Source of the DNA: Epiperipatus broadwayi
Lineage: Eukaryota > Onychophora > Udeonychophora > Euonychophora > Peripatidae
NCBI GenBank assembly: GCA_028023455.1
Contig: JAQFVV010012400.1
Coordinates: 10,658,248-10,722,247 of the forward strand
Direction of reading: 5' to 3'
DNA: 64,000 nucleotides
This document shows, one piece after another, positions 47,366 to 58,680 of the stretch. The notes beneath the pieces were generated by a model, which was not told the DNA's origin, did not search any database, and saw only the letters and a program-made list of their open reading frames with translations. How positions within the stretch are numbered: position 1 is the first letter of the stretch; each line of letters starts with the position of its first letter. The position numbers and the translations under genes were made by a program.

Positions 47366-48955
47366 ACAGAGTAGAGATGCAGAAAGATAAGAAAAAAGGA
47401 GATTAATATTTGTTTCATTGATATCTAAAAAGCATTTGATAGAATACATTTGATTACTTTGTTGGATATTTTGAGGGAAAAAATGTAGATTGGGTAAAAG
47501 ATATTTGTTTGGAAAATTGTATATGTGTCAGGAAATACTAATTGAAAGATTTAACATCTATTTATTCAATATATTTATAAATAAAGTATTTTTTGAAAAT
47601 TCCTTTCAGCGAAATATCATTCATCATTGTTAAGGTTAAGATCTTAATAAAAACCTGTTAGATCTTAAAATAATAATGGGATTAAGTGTGAAGTTATTAC
47701 TTAAGATCTAAACAGTTTTTCATTAACACTTTAATCTTGACAATGATGGATGATATTTCTTCAAAACATCAGGAAATTAAACAAAAAATATTAATGGTTC
47801 AATCCCCCAAAATACTTTATTTACATTATATAGCCATAAATATATTAAAAATAATATATATATATAGTATTTGATTATTTACTCACCGAAATTTTTATAT
47901 TAAATGAGATTTTATTAATATCTCAGTATTGGGATATTTGTTACTACTAAGAGAATTGATACAATTGGCTATCTTTATAAACATTGAGAAATGTAAACTG
48001 AGTAGATTTATTTGTTTTCAAAAGCTAATTCTAACAAGGATTATAAATAGTGCTTGAATAATTTATCCATCAAAGGATTACATTATTCTTAGTACTTTTA
48101 TAATTAGTATATATATAGAAAAAGACAAAGTGAAAAAACTAGATAAGGGTATGGAAATATGGAATGTTATATATTTTTCATTTTGTCTAATAAATATTTA
48201 AATGGAATATTAAGTGAATATAATTTTGTTGATGGTGAAAAAGTATTGGAAGAAAAATGCTACATTGTATCAGATTTTGTGATGACATGGTAGCATTTTT
48301 GGTAGTGATGACGTGCTTAACAATTTATTAACAATTTAGTAGAACTTGTTAAAGGATTAACGCATTGAATATAGATGGTGAGATAAAAAATTATTAATAA
48401 AATTAATAATCTTTTTAAATATTTTAAAATTGAATAACTGATAATAAGTGTAGTGATGTGGAAATTAGTGTGAGATTGCAGTGGATAAACATACTTTAAT
48501 CATAATAGCCTATTGATTTTATCATAGAAGTTAGAATTAAAAAATGGTTTGTTAAAAATTTTAGTGTATCTTTATATAGTGTGAAGATGTGGATTGTTAG
48601 GGGAAACAAGATTAGAGCTATTGAAAGTGTGAATTTGAAGATTAATAAAAAAATAAGTTAAAAAATTAATATTACCATCATAAAAGTAGTAAAAAAATAT
48701 AAGAGCAAAAAGTTAGGAAATTGTGAGAAGAAAAAGTAATTTTATTGTGCAAGTCCTAAAGATAAAGAAGTTATAAATGTTGTGTTGAAAGATATTGTGG
48801 AGGATGATAAATGGAGAGAAAAAAAGGAAAAAAGAGATAATTTCAAATATTAAAAAGACCTGGCCTGGTTTAATGTGGAATATTTGTTTTTTGCCATACA
48901 ATTATTGATGCAAATTTGTTGTAGGAAAATTTAGAATAAATTATATTAACTTTAT
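47366..48955 (+). pseudogene. Heavily decayed LINE reverse transcriptase (third LINE lineage)
   Basis: Protein-like blocks appear in order in shifting plus-strand frames. Near 47395-47500: EINICFIDI then KAFDRIHLITLLDILREKNV (RT motif 'FIDYEKAFD'). Near 48262-48310: CIRFCDDMVAFLV, corresponding to the 'RYADD' motif with A to C. Near 48530-48660: VRIKKWFVKNFSVSLYSVKM then WIVRGNKIRAIE, corresponding to 'LK..V.SV.LYG.ETW.......IE'. The C-terminal zone to about 48950 is low identity. All blocks contain stops between them. A foldback (47605-47765) sits between the first and second blocks. No intact product. Confidence 0.65.
47605..47765. repeat. Foldback nested in a LINE relic
   Basis: The arms (about 47612-47666 and 47699-47755) pair over 'aatatcattcatcattgtta' type sequence around a ~35-base loop. 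The outer sequence on one side reads CAGCGAAATATC and on the other, complemented, CTGATGTTTTGAAGAAATATC. It separates RT blocks of the surrounding LINE and therefore probably inserted into it. Confidence 0.7.
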
Positions 48956-49034
48956 AACAAATAATAAACAAGCATTGCAAGAGAAGTATATAGATGAGTA
49001 TATTTGTGGAGAGCAATTGAGAACTGTTCAGCAC

Positions 49035-50010
49035 AGAAATTGTTCCCCAGAAGTGAGCCTATCAATTCAAATAAGAGTACCAAACTCTCCATAAAGTAGT
49101 GTCACCAAGTTCAAGCCTTCACAATCAATGGGTGCAGTAAGGTTTGTGCATAAATTTCATATTTAGTGCCTACTCATCTCAAACACCCTCAAACTAGTTT
49201 CTAGCTTGTGGCTTTCATCACTGAGAAGCCTTAGATTTGAGAGCACTGCACCTAGATCTTAGGATCTAATGCAACTCTCCAGCAGCCATTTTTTACCTGT
49301 TTGTTTAACTATAAAGATAGGTTTCCAAAATGAAAACACCATACAGTTTCCAAGTTCATTCGATTATACATTCATGTGGATCTGAACTCAGTTTAACATC
49401 TATACGTACATTTTGGTGTCTTTGGTTTTTCAAAAACCATTTACCATTATTCTATGGGCAGGATAAGTATAGTACTATCAAACATCACATGATCACCATT
49501 TCATATGCTTGCACATGTGGTCAATAAGAATACCAAATTCCCCATACAATAATGCCACAAAGTGCAAGCTTTCATAGCCAATGGATGTAGGGAGATTTGT
49601 GCATAAAATCCCTATCTACTGCATATGTATCCAACATCTCCAGACTGTTTTGTAGCTTGTAGCTTTCATCTTTGAGGAGCTTTGGATTTGAGAGCATTGC
49701 ACCTAGAACTTAGCATCTAATGTAACCCCCCAGTAGCCACTTTTTATTTATTTGGGCTCCTAGATTTATAGTTAACCTAATATGTAAAAGGTAGCTGTTG
49801 GGGATTGCATTTAATGCTAAGATCTAGGTGCAATGCCCTCAAATCCAAGGCTCCTTACTGATGAAAGCCTCAAGCTAGAAACTAGTCTAGGGATATGGGC
49901 TGAGAATGCACTAGATAGGGATTTTATGCACAAATCTTCATGCATCCATTAATTAAGAGGGCTTGCACTTGATGGCATTACTGTATTGAGAGTTTGGAAC
50001 TTACATTAAA
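49035..50010. repeat. Cluster of repeat family F (two plus, one minus copy)
   Basis: Unit core: 'gcaagc', '...aatggatgcaggg', 'tttgtgcataaaatccctat', 'tagcttgtggctttcatca', 'tgaggagcctt', 'gcacctagatcttagga'. It occurs at about 49060-49310 (+), 49530-49765 (+) and 49795-50010 (-). The second and third copies face each other and form a large foldback. Between the first two is a ~190-base segment (49320-49510) that also accompanies the core at 58430-58610. The core's minus strand carries CTGATGAAAGC-loop-GCTAGAAAC. No coding capacity; the 65-codon frame at 49330 is incidental. Confidence 0.8.
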
Positions 50011-50498
50011 TATTTCAAATGATATAAATATATATTAATTAAATTATATAATAATCACAAATTAAAATATCGATCGTGTTAAATTGTAAAGATTAAAAGT
50101 ATTTTTTAAAAAAAAAAAAAAAAATTGAAAAGCTGCTGCCTGCCATATAGTTCATAGATTATAAAAATGGCTTAGATCGGCAAAGACTCGGTCAACTCTT
50201 GTTTACGATATGCAATACGTTCAATTTACTAACTTTAATGTTCTTTGAGGTTTTATGCTTTTATTATTTATTTTATGCCGAAAGCTAAAGGATAATACAG
50301 GGAAAACTTTGTTTGCATTTTTAATTTATTTAATCTACAATTTTATATTTTCTTAACTTAAATCATGCACGTGATACTTTCAAAGATCAGTTTTATCATT
50401 TCAGACTATAGTTTTAATTTTTTGCAATTACCTAATTTTAAAATAAATAAAACATATTTAAACTGAAATTTTGTAGTTTTTATATATGTAGATGCTAA
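50011..50498. other. AT-rich sequence, nothing recognised
   Basis: A poly-A run at 50107-50123; otherwise no feature. Confidence 0.5.
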
Positions 50499-50600
50499 GC
50501 ATTGGTGGTCGACAGGTCAGCGACACCCGCTTTACAAGCAGTTGTCCCGGGTTAACGAGTTCGCTTCCCGGCTGATGCTATGACACATGGGGGGGGAAAT
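50499..50600 (+). mobile_element. tRNA-derived SINE, copy D (variant subfamily)
   Basis: Begins GCATTGGTGGTCGACAGGTC, contains GAGTTCGCTTCCC, ends CTGATGC and has the tail TATGACACATGG with a G run of 9 and then A-rich sequence. The middle differs from copies A-C (CGACACCCGCTTTACAAGCA in place of CGCAGCCGCC-type), so it is a distinct subfamily sharing the head, the B box and the tail. Confidence 0.88.
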
Positions 50601-52208
50601 AATAATTTTTTAATATATATATAAAACAATAATTCTTAAAAAAAAAACAAAAAACATACAATAGCAGAAGGGGGGGGGGGATAAGATTTTATTATTGATT
50701 CTTTTTTTAATTCAAATATTAGATTCTATTTTTTTTTCATTTTTGTTGTATTGTTTAATATTCAATATTTTTTAAAAAATCGATTTATAATCAATTTTTA
50801 TTTAAATTCATTTTTTTTTTTTGTCTGTTTAATTAACTTACCATGTAATTACAATATTTTCGTTCATATATCACGTCTTTTCTTTTTTTTTTTAAATTTT
50901 AATGCGAAAAAAAAAAGTTGCTTTATATATGTATATAGTACAAAGATTTTTTTTTTATAGTATTATTTTCATTTTGTTGTTGTTGTTGTAGTATTCTTTA
51001 TATATTTTTATAATAATTAAAAAAAATTTAAAATTTTTACTGGAAAAAAATCGGTGCGCGTTATATTTGCAGAAATATAGTCATTAATGGGTTATTTTAT
51101 TTAATAAAGAAATTACATTGAGAGTTAAAAGCTATTAAAATATATACAATATAAAAGCTAATTTATTTTACGGTCACCACCGGAACTAAATGTTAAAACT
51201 TTCTACCAAAATTTTTACTAAAAGGGAATACCAGTCAGGAATAGTGGAATGAGGAGGGGGAGTAGAGATGAAAAATGACAGCATTAAAGTAATTAAAGAA
51301 TGTCATAGAATCGTTTCCTTTGCACCATGCTTGACTGTTTGTTGGTGTTGAGACTTTAGCTATCACTAATCTAAAAATATCAGTGTAAAAAGGGTAGCTT
51401 TTTGAAAGAATCCGAAAGACAATTCTCACATTGCAATGTTTCAGATCTTCTGTATGTCAGAATAATTTAAAAGTTTTGAAAAAAAGAAAAGGGAGAGAAA
51501 GATTGAAAGGATTCAATTTCATTGCTGGTTCTTTTCAACGCTTTCTCTTTTCTGACATCAACTAGACATCATTCCTAAACTTTTACTGACAGAAGCAAAC
51601 TCCAGATAATTAAATGAAACCATCCAAATTTTTACCTCAGCCTCTTTTTACTTTAAAATCCCTCACCCTCCGCCTGAACTTTTTTTCTCTCTTTGTTTTT
51701 CTTTTAAAATATTTTAACGAATGAAAATTTTTAGGATAAACAGTGTATATGTATAATTGGTATATTTTCGTTTGTAAAAACATTTCAAAATAACATGTCG
51801 TGTGGGAGGAGTTTAAAACTTAACTTCATTTAGATTTTAAATAAAAAGAGAGAGAGAAAATGTTATCCGCGTAAAAAAAAAAAAAAGCTGAAAAACTAAA
51901 ATTTTGTAAATTTTGTGTTTTTCTAAAAAAAATATTGTTTTTTTCACTCCCATTTTTAAAATGCAACGCCACTATTCTATTATGGTTTTGAATTTTGTTT
52001 TTCTCAATTTTAATATAATTACATACCAATTTTTCATCATATATTATTTGTAATTATTATGGTGTAGAAACTGGAAAGATTAGAAAAAGGAAAGAGAATG
52101 ATTGGAAGCTTTGACAGAAGTATGTATGGACGAAACAGAAACGGAGAAGATAAAATGAAAGCCAGTCAAGTACTTGATATCCTAATGCAATTTTTGATCA
52201 AATATCTT
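50601..52208. other. Homopolymer-rich and unannotated sequence
   Basis: G-run at 50670-50680, several T-runs (50813-50823, 50881-50894), (GTT)n near 50977-50990. The 51180-51700 part is less AT-biased than its neighbours but no reading frame is convincing; 51235-51429 (-) is open without a signature. Confidence 0.4.
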
Positions 52209-52517
52209 CTTTTATAGTCATCATCATCATCAATCATTATCAATCCACTTCAGGATGAAGGTCTCTCCAAGTTCAACCCATCTTCTCCGATCTTTAGCTT
52301 CTCTTTTTCATATCATCCCTGCACTCTTTCTTATTTCATCTATCCATCTCACATGTGGTCTCTTTCTGGGTCTTTCACAATCTCTTGGAATCCAATTTAA
52401 GATTTCAATTGTCCATCTATTATCATCTCTTCTAGCAATATGTCCAGCCCAACTCCACTTCAGTCTTTTACTTTTTTCAACGAGGTCCATAACACCTGTT
52501 TGTTCTCCTTTTATAGT
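52209..52517 (-). mobile_element. RTE-type LINE 3' end, copy 4, with 10-bp target-site duplication
   Basis: The minus strand encodes QTGVMDLVEKSKRLKWSWAG, HIARRDDNRWTIEILNWIPR and RPRKRPHVRWIDEIRKSAGM, then a stop where other copies read W (MWRREAK), and the shared 3' end with TGA repeats near 52220-52232. It is 5'-truncated at about 52507. The host sequence CTTTTATAGT at 52209-52218 is repeated exactly at 52508-52517, framing the copy. This defines the insertion precisely. Confidence 0.95.
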
Positions 52518-54365
52518 AAGCTATTAAAAACAATTGTATTTCAAATATTGAAGACTTTTTAGTTTTTTTTAATTTCAAGTTATTTGTTTATATTCCTTGG
52601 GAGCGGATAATGTATACACGATGGACAGGCAATCATATATGGATAATATTTATAATAAATAATAATAATAAAAAATATTTAAAATATTTTTTGTTTGGAA
52701 ATTTAAAATTTTCAAGTACTTAATGAAGTAAAATAAATGTCTTTTGTATCAAAATGGTTATAAAAGATTTATTAACAAAATTATAAATGTTAATAATAAT
52801 CCTAACTAATATTATTACATCATTAGAATTAAATAAATAATTGAATAGTTAATTATATAAAAGATATTGTGCTGTTCAAGCACCAAATTAATAGGTTGAT
52901 CATTGATCCTGAACTCTTTAACTTTCAAATCTGTATTTTTATAATTATGCTCAAACACACAGGATGTCATTTGAATTGATATGCATACACACAGTTGTAA
53001 AAATACTGAGGATCTAGAATCTATATTGGAGTTTCAATTTGTTCTACATGTCTAGAACATGGAGTCTCGTACTGGGAAAGTACATTGCCCATACACTTCC
53101 CATCCCAATACGATATTATCTTTTAAAAGTCCTTTCAAGTTTTGTATTGGATCTTTTTCAATTAATTTTTGTTTCCTAATATTACTGGATAATTACTGTT
53201 TTGATTTTCATTTTTATCAAATCCTGTTAGTTTGCAATTTATAATAATGAAAAAGATTTAACTAAATCTGTTAGAATCTAAAATAATTTTATATAGTTTT
53301 GTTTTAAGATATAATTGTTATTATTTTATTTTTTTCATGGATGAAAAAATTTGTCAGTGCAAATTGTGAACAAAAAATAGATTGCCCCCCCCCCAACCAC
53401 CCATTAAAATGTTTTGCAATTTAATTATAAATACAATCAATCTTAAATTTGGAAACGCATTATGTAATTAAATAAATTGAATGGTCTATTGCATGGGAGT
53501 TCACAAAAAGTTTGTTGTACCACTGAAATAAAATAAAGATGGCAAAATAATACAATGGTTTATTTCTCAAGAGTTTCTATAAAGTTTGAGTTTATAAGAA
53601 GAGTCAAAATTGGAGCCCTGAACCATGGATATTCATCAGAATCAATTACTTTGTCATTCTTAACCACAGTAAACATTAATTTTCTATTACTAAAGCATAT
53701 CCAATTCTTGAATAATTTTTCACTGTGAATAATGATAATATGGCTGAATATTGAATAAAGTAGAAAAAAAAGTTTTATATTATTAAATGCATAAACAAGG
53801 GGAAATCATTTTCTTAGTTTTTCTTTTTTAATATTTAAGCTAATGTTTAAAAAGCTATTTTAAAACTTATGTGTTGAACAGATAAAATTCACCAAGAAAT
53901 TAATTTTTGCAACAAAGTAAAATTATTGAAAGATTTAAAAAAAAAAAAATTTTTTTTTTTAATAAAACATAGTCAGTTAGTGCTAGATTGAAAAAAATTT
54001 TTAGATACAATATCAGTTCCATGAAAAACATTTTCCAGAATTAAACTTTTATTTCATTTATACTTATTTAAACTGTCTTTGAATTCAAATAAAAATGTAC
54101 CAATTGATGTACTCATAAAAACAATAGAAAAAACAACAATAGCAAAATCAGTATTACATTTGCTTACAAACTTACTAATGAATAGAGAAATATACATAAC
54201 TATAAATGGGATAATGTCTTTTCCTTTTAATCTACATTAATAAATCCCACAAGGGTCTCCACTTAACGCATTGGCCACTCACCAAATATGTAAATCCACT
54301 ACTTAAGAACATTGGAAATTCTATGTAACAATTCATTAATTGCTAAAGCAAATAAAATAACTCTT
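52518..54365. other. AT-rich sequence, no gene recognised
   Basis: C-run at 53385-53393, A/T runs near 53938-53960. No shared repeat recognised. Confidence 0.45.
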
Positions 54366-54648
54366 GCCAAGCACTTTCAACTCCTATGAGTCCTTATCAA
54401 GACAGTAAAAAAAACTCCTATTTTCTCCTAAATGATAAATTCAATATTTCATTGCATTGGCCAGGAACAACTGCTTAATTTTGAATTCATAGCACAAAAT
54501 CAATTTTGTATAGGATATGATTCTTTAATCTTGCATTTTTTATTGTGTGTTTCATGCATTAATATTGCAAAACCCTTTGGACTACATATGTGACCTATAC
54601 TATTTTGGTGAACTTGATAAGGACTCATAGGAGTTGAAAGCACTTGGC
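54366..54648. repeat. 36-bp inverted repeat beside the L1/Tx1-like relic
   Basis: 54366-54401 and 54613-54648 are reverse complements at 34 of 36 positions. The right arm reads TTGATAAGGACTCATAGGAG then TTGAAAGCACTT: a GGACTC/GGAGTT hairpin between TTGATAA and GAAA, again hammerhead-like in arrangement. The 211-base interval between arms has no recognised feature. Confidence 0.8.
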
Positions 54649-55720
54649 TCCCATATACCCACACTCAGTCGTAATATAGCTTGCATAGCCTATATAGATG
54701 ATATAACAGTCTTTTTAACAACTAAAATACAAATACAAACAACTGACTTATTATATGAATACATGTGTACTTATAAATCAGAATTTAATCTTGATAAAAC
54801 ATGTGTCTGTTGTATATATACAGACAAAACACAAACAAAAGAATTTCAGGGTAAATGTACAGCATATTTAGGATTCCCCTTTCAGTTGAGTGGCTATGTG
54901 AAGGCAAATATAAACCAAACTAATTCAAACAACAGAATGAACCATATCTTTCCCCACAAAGCATATCTTTCTCTATATTCAAAAGTATCACTTATAAACA
55001 TAATAATTATTACCAAAATTATTTATTATACACTGATTATAGTCTTCACAAAATCCTTTACATTGAAAACTTATTCACTGTGAAGAGACTTTTATGGGGA
55101 AGAGAAATAGTGGCCATCTCACTCAAGGAAATACAGTATCATAGCAACCTAAATGGATTAAGATTACATTTTATTTATGTATTTACAATACAAAAAACTA
55201 TTAATCTTATATCATCCATGACATGAATATACCCGCATTTAGAATTCACTCTTAAAATAACACATATAGATAAACCTCTTCCATACACAAAATAATTGCA
55301 AACGAATCTTAGAATGTATTAAATCAATATCTAACCCTAATATACTTTTTCCACATAGCAACTGGCATTACTGAAATACATATGTACTTCTATACACAAA
55401 CACAAATTATAACTTAGATTTTCCAATGTTAGGCATTAATAATAAGCAGCCAATGTGTAGTCTTAAATATTGGACCCTGAGCCCAAAATTTTTTGATTTT
55501 TTTACTCGTAATAAACATGGGGGTCATTGCCAACATTATATTTTATTTATGAGATATAAGAGAGACATAATTAACATTGACACTATATGTGAGTTGTGCC
55601 ACAGATCAGAAAAGAACCAAAAATATGTATTCTTTGATGGTAGTAGTCTACAATACATTCTATTACAAAAATTTAGCAGAAAAAGAATGCTACTGTAAGT
55701 TCAGTTATAGAGTTCTTTCC
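54649..55720 (+). pseudogene. L1/Tx1-like LINE, C-terminal RT half, broken
   Basis: The plus strand encodes NIACIAYIDDITVFLTTKIQ (RT motif YxDD as YIDD), SEFNLDKTCVCCIY (the 'LN..K' block), then CTAYLGFPFQLSGY (the 'YLG' block) and AYLSLYSKVSLINIIIITKI, matching the 'LSL.GK..LIN..L.SK..Y' block of L1- and Tx1-like elements. After a stop at 55083 shifted frames continue to 55426-55698, which ends with a Cys/His patch (TICELCHRSEKN) like the 'C.LC...E...H.F..C' terminus, though the last His/Cys are degraded. The 5' half (endonuclease, RT motifs 1-4) is absent. Confidence 0.78.
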
Positions 55721-56035
55721 AAGTCCCTCCTCTGCAGAAATAAGAAATACAACATTTATACTATATTTGTTATGATGCACAAGGTGCACTTATCTTTACA
55801 ATAGTAATGCAAGAAATCTTAATACTTTTAAAAACAAATAAATGACAATAAAACAAAGAGATAAAAAAGGCACTCCATCAGACATTTTTACAGCCACTTG
55901 GTCACTAGTCCATCAGTGCTCTAGCCTCTAGTGAAATGTATTTTTTGTTTCTTATTTTATTGTAATTGTTCCTAATAATAATAAAATTGACTGAATACTC
56001 ACTGCAGTATTTTTTGATTAGTTTTATACTAATCT
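55721..56035. other. AT-rich sequence, nothing recognised
   Basis: No gene; short frames only. Confidence 0.5.
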
Positions 56036-56924
56036 GTTTGTGTGTAGCACAATTGTCCTCAAAACTGTAAATTGTTAATAAATGAATAAACACAAATGAG
56101 TATGCTTGGTGCTTTTGAAAGGTCCAGCCTTCATAATCATAGCTTGACTGCTAATGATGTTAATGATATGCAAATTTGGGTTGATTATGCTAGACATTCC
56201 ATTTCCTGGATAAAGTATAGCATGTGTCCTTCCTATTGATGGTGTCTTTGTCTCTGGAGATGAAGAAGACTTCCTTAACTTTTATTTTGAGATTGTGCCT
56301 CTCTCTGCACATGATTGTGGAATTGTCTGGTACACACTCATGCTGGCATGTGTTTTGTTGCTGAATAAAAACCAAATAAATGGAAAGTTGTTTGAGGGCT
56401 CTGTTATATGAGTATTTGTGCTGTGCCAACTGAGTAGATAAGAATGCTTTGCTTTCTCCATAGTATGTTGCTTTTGTCTTCTTTAATACATTCTTATTTA
56501 AGCTCATACTATGAAGTAAGAGCATCCTTATCTATTCGGTTGGCACAACACAGATACTCATAACAGAGCTCTCAATCAACCATCCATTTATTCAGTTTTT
56601 ATTCAGCACCAAAACACATGCCAGCATAAATGTGTATCAGACAATCCCACAATCATGTGCAGAGTGATCCCAAAAGAAAAGTTAAGGAAACCTTCTTCAT
56701 CTCCAAAAAGATGCGATCAATAGGAAGGACACATGCTATGCTTTATCTAAGAAATGGAATGTCTAGCATAATCAACACAAATTTACATATCATTAAACTC
56801 ATTAACAGTTATGCTATGATTATGAAGGCTGGATCCTTTAAAAGCTTTAAGCATACTCACTCGTGTTTATACATTTATTAACAATTTACAGCTTTGAGAG
56901 CAATTGTGCTACACACGCAAATGG
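56036..56924. repeat. Large palindrome (foldback element), arms about 410 bp
   Basis: The left arm 56036-56448 and right arm 56521-56924 are reverse complements at roughly 85% by eye. The termini are 'gtgtgtagcacaattgt' and its complement 'acaattgtgctacacacg' type. The 72-base centre contains a further small hairpin ('catagtatg'/'catactatg'). Two open frames (56190-56525 minus and 56630-56881 plus) are the same translation from the two arms and do not resemble a known protein. Best read as a foldback transposon or an inverted duplication of one element. Confidence 0.88.
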
Positions 56925-57062
56925 ACTAGTATATATATAGTCCCTCAAAGGAGAAAAAAAATATTTGGCTAATTTATTTGATTAGTTTTGTATAATCCTT
57001 TTTTTCTTTTTAAGCTAAAATATATGTAAAATACACACACACACACACACATATATATATAA
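56925..57062. repeat. (CA)n(TA)n microsatellite and flank
   Basis: A (CA)10 run at about 57033-57051 followed by (TA)n. Nothing else seen. Confidence 0.8.
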
Positions 57063-58110
57063 ACAGTTTGAGATTGTTGATTGTTACCTATCTTGGGATT
57101 GTCTAAGTGTTGACTGGCTTCTGATGGTTACTTATAAACCCATTTAGCCTTGAACATTATTACACTTATTATTTAAGTAAAACTTTGGGTGGAATTTCAA
57201 AATTATAATTGCAATTTGTAATGTTATAATTAATTATTTATTAGTCTGCATTCAGAACAGATTATATTTAAGAGGTTTACTTAAATTTCTTTGTATCAAT
57301 AATTTCAATCTCTGTGATCAAGTTGCAAACATTAGTGTCTAAATAAATATATGGGTTCATTAATAAAGATAGGATTCCACTTTTCTTGCTAAAAGAAGGT
57401 TGCCTTGACAACAGTTTGAAATTGTTGATTGTTATTTATATATTGGTATTGTCTAAGTGTTGACTGTTTTCTAATGATTATATATATATATTTCTTTGAA
57501 CTGAAATATGTGTAGATATATATTTCCTTAAATAAAGTTCTTTTTAAAATAATAATCAGGTATTTTTTAACAATTTAATTAAATAATAATCAAATGATAA
57601 ATAATTATTAAAAATATTTAGTCTGTAGAAGTAAAGGTCTCATTAAAAGTTTCAACATTTACATTTGTAAATAAATCCATTAAAATCTTCTAATTATTAC
57701 ATATAATTATTTATACGAAACTTTTCTATATTTGTGATAATATTTGAGAATTTGTGTGTCTCCATTTATTTAAGAACTAGGGAACAAATTAAAAATAAGT
57801 TCAAATTTGGGTTTATAGCAGGGCAGGGCAAATAAATACTATTATTTGATGATATAATTTAAATTTGTATTGTTAGTTTTGTATTGCTCCTTTTTTGACT
57901 TCATTATATCTGGATTCTATCTAGAAAAATACACAGAAAATCTCATTAAAATTTACAATATTTACATGTATAAGTCTATGAAAAATTTCTGATTATTTTA
58001 TACAACTTTTTGTGAGAATTTTTTTATTTGTAAAAATATTGGGATGTTGTAATATTTCACTTTTCAGATATACATATTATGAAATATTGATGTTTGACCT
58101 ATCTCCTTTA
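57063..58110 (+). repeat. Degenerate direct repeats, period about 300-350 bp
   Basis: 'cagtttgagattgttgattgtta' with 'ggattgtctaagtgttgactg' at 57063-57132 recurs at 57411-57481. A second block, 'ctcattaaaa.tt..acat.tacat', at about 57633-57720 recurs at 57937-58010 and faintly at 58785. The region looks like an old tandem duplication or a tandem-repeat transposon body. Confidence 0.6.
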
Positions 58111-58174
58111 TTTAATGGCTAGAGGTGAATTCCATTTTTGATTTTTGGGATCAGAATTAAATTGAATTTTAAAA

Positions 58175-58680
58175 CAGGCAAAACTCTCATTACAGTAGTG
58201 CCACTCAGCACAAGCTAGAGTAACCAATGGATATCAGAAGATTTGTGCATAAAATCCCTATCGTCTATTCATCTCCAGACTAGTTTTTAGCTTGTGGATT
58301 TCATCAGTGAGGAGCTTTGGATCTGAGAGCACTGCACCTAGATCTTAGGATCTAATGCAACCCTCCCGCAGCCACCTTTTATCTCTACTTAGCTACAAAA
58401 CTATGAGTCTAAAATTTGAAAATACAATAATATTTGCAATCCAAAATCATTAGCCTATATAATCATATAGGTCTGAACTCAGTTCATTACCAATAGATTT
58501 TGGTGTTTTTTTGGTTCTTTATTAATCATAGCCACCACTATTCTATTAGGCAGGATTGGTGTTAAACCACTAAACATCACATGATCACCATTTCTAATGA
58601 TTGCTCATAACTGTCATTAAAACAAGCAAAACTCTTCATACAGTAAAACTGTGATCATGTGGTGTTTAGTGGTTTAACAA
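58175..58680 (+). repeat. Repeat family F copy with 3' inverted piece
   Basis: Core at 58180-58385 in the same order as the 49-kb copies, then the companion segment (58430-58610), then a short inverted piece: 'ctaaacatcacatgatcac' at about 58568 versus 'gtgatcatgtggtgtttag' at about 58650. The hammerhead-like segment is altered here (tagtttttagc). Confidence 0.78.

Noticed and set aside
56190-56881. Two proteins of 111 and 83 codons
   Set aside because: They come from the two arms of one palindrome and share the same peptide in opposite orientation; no known family.
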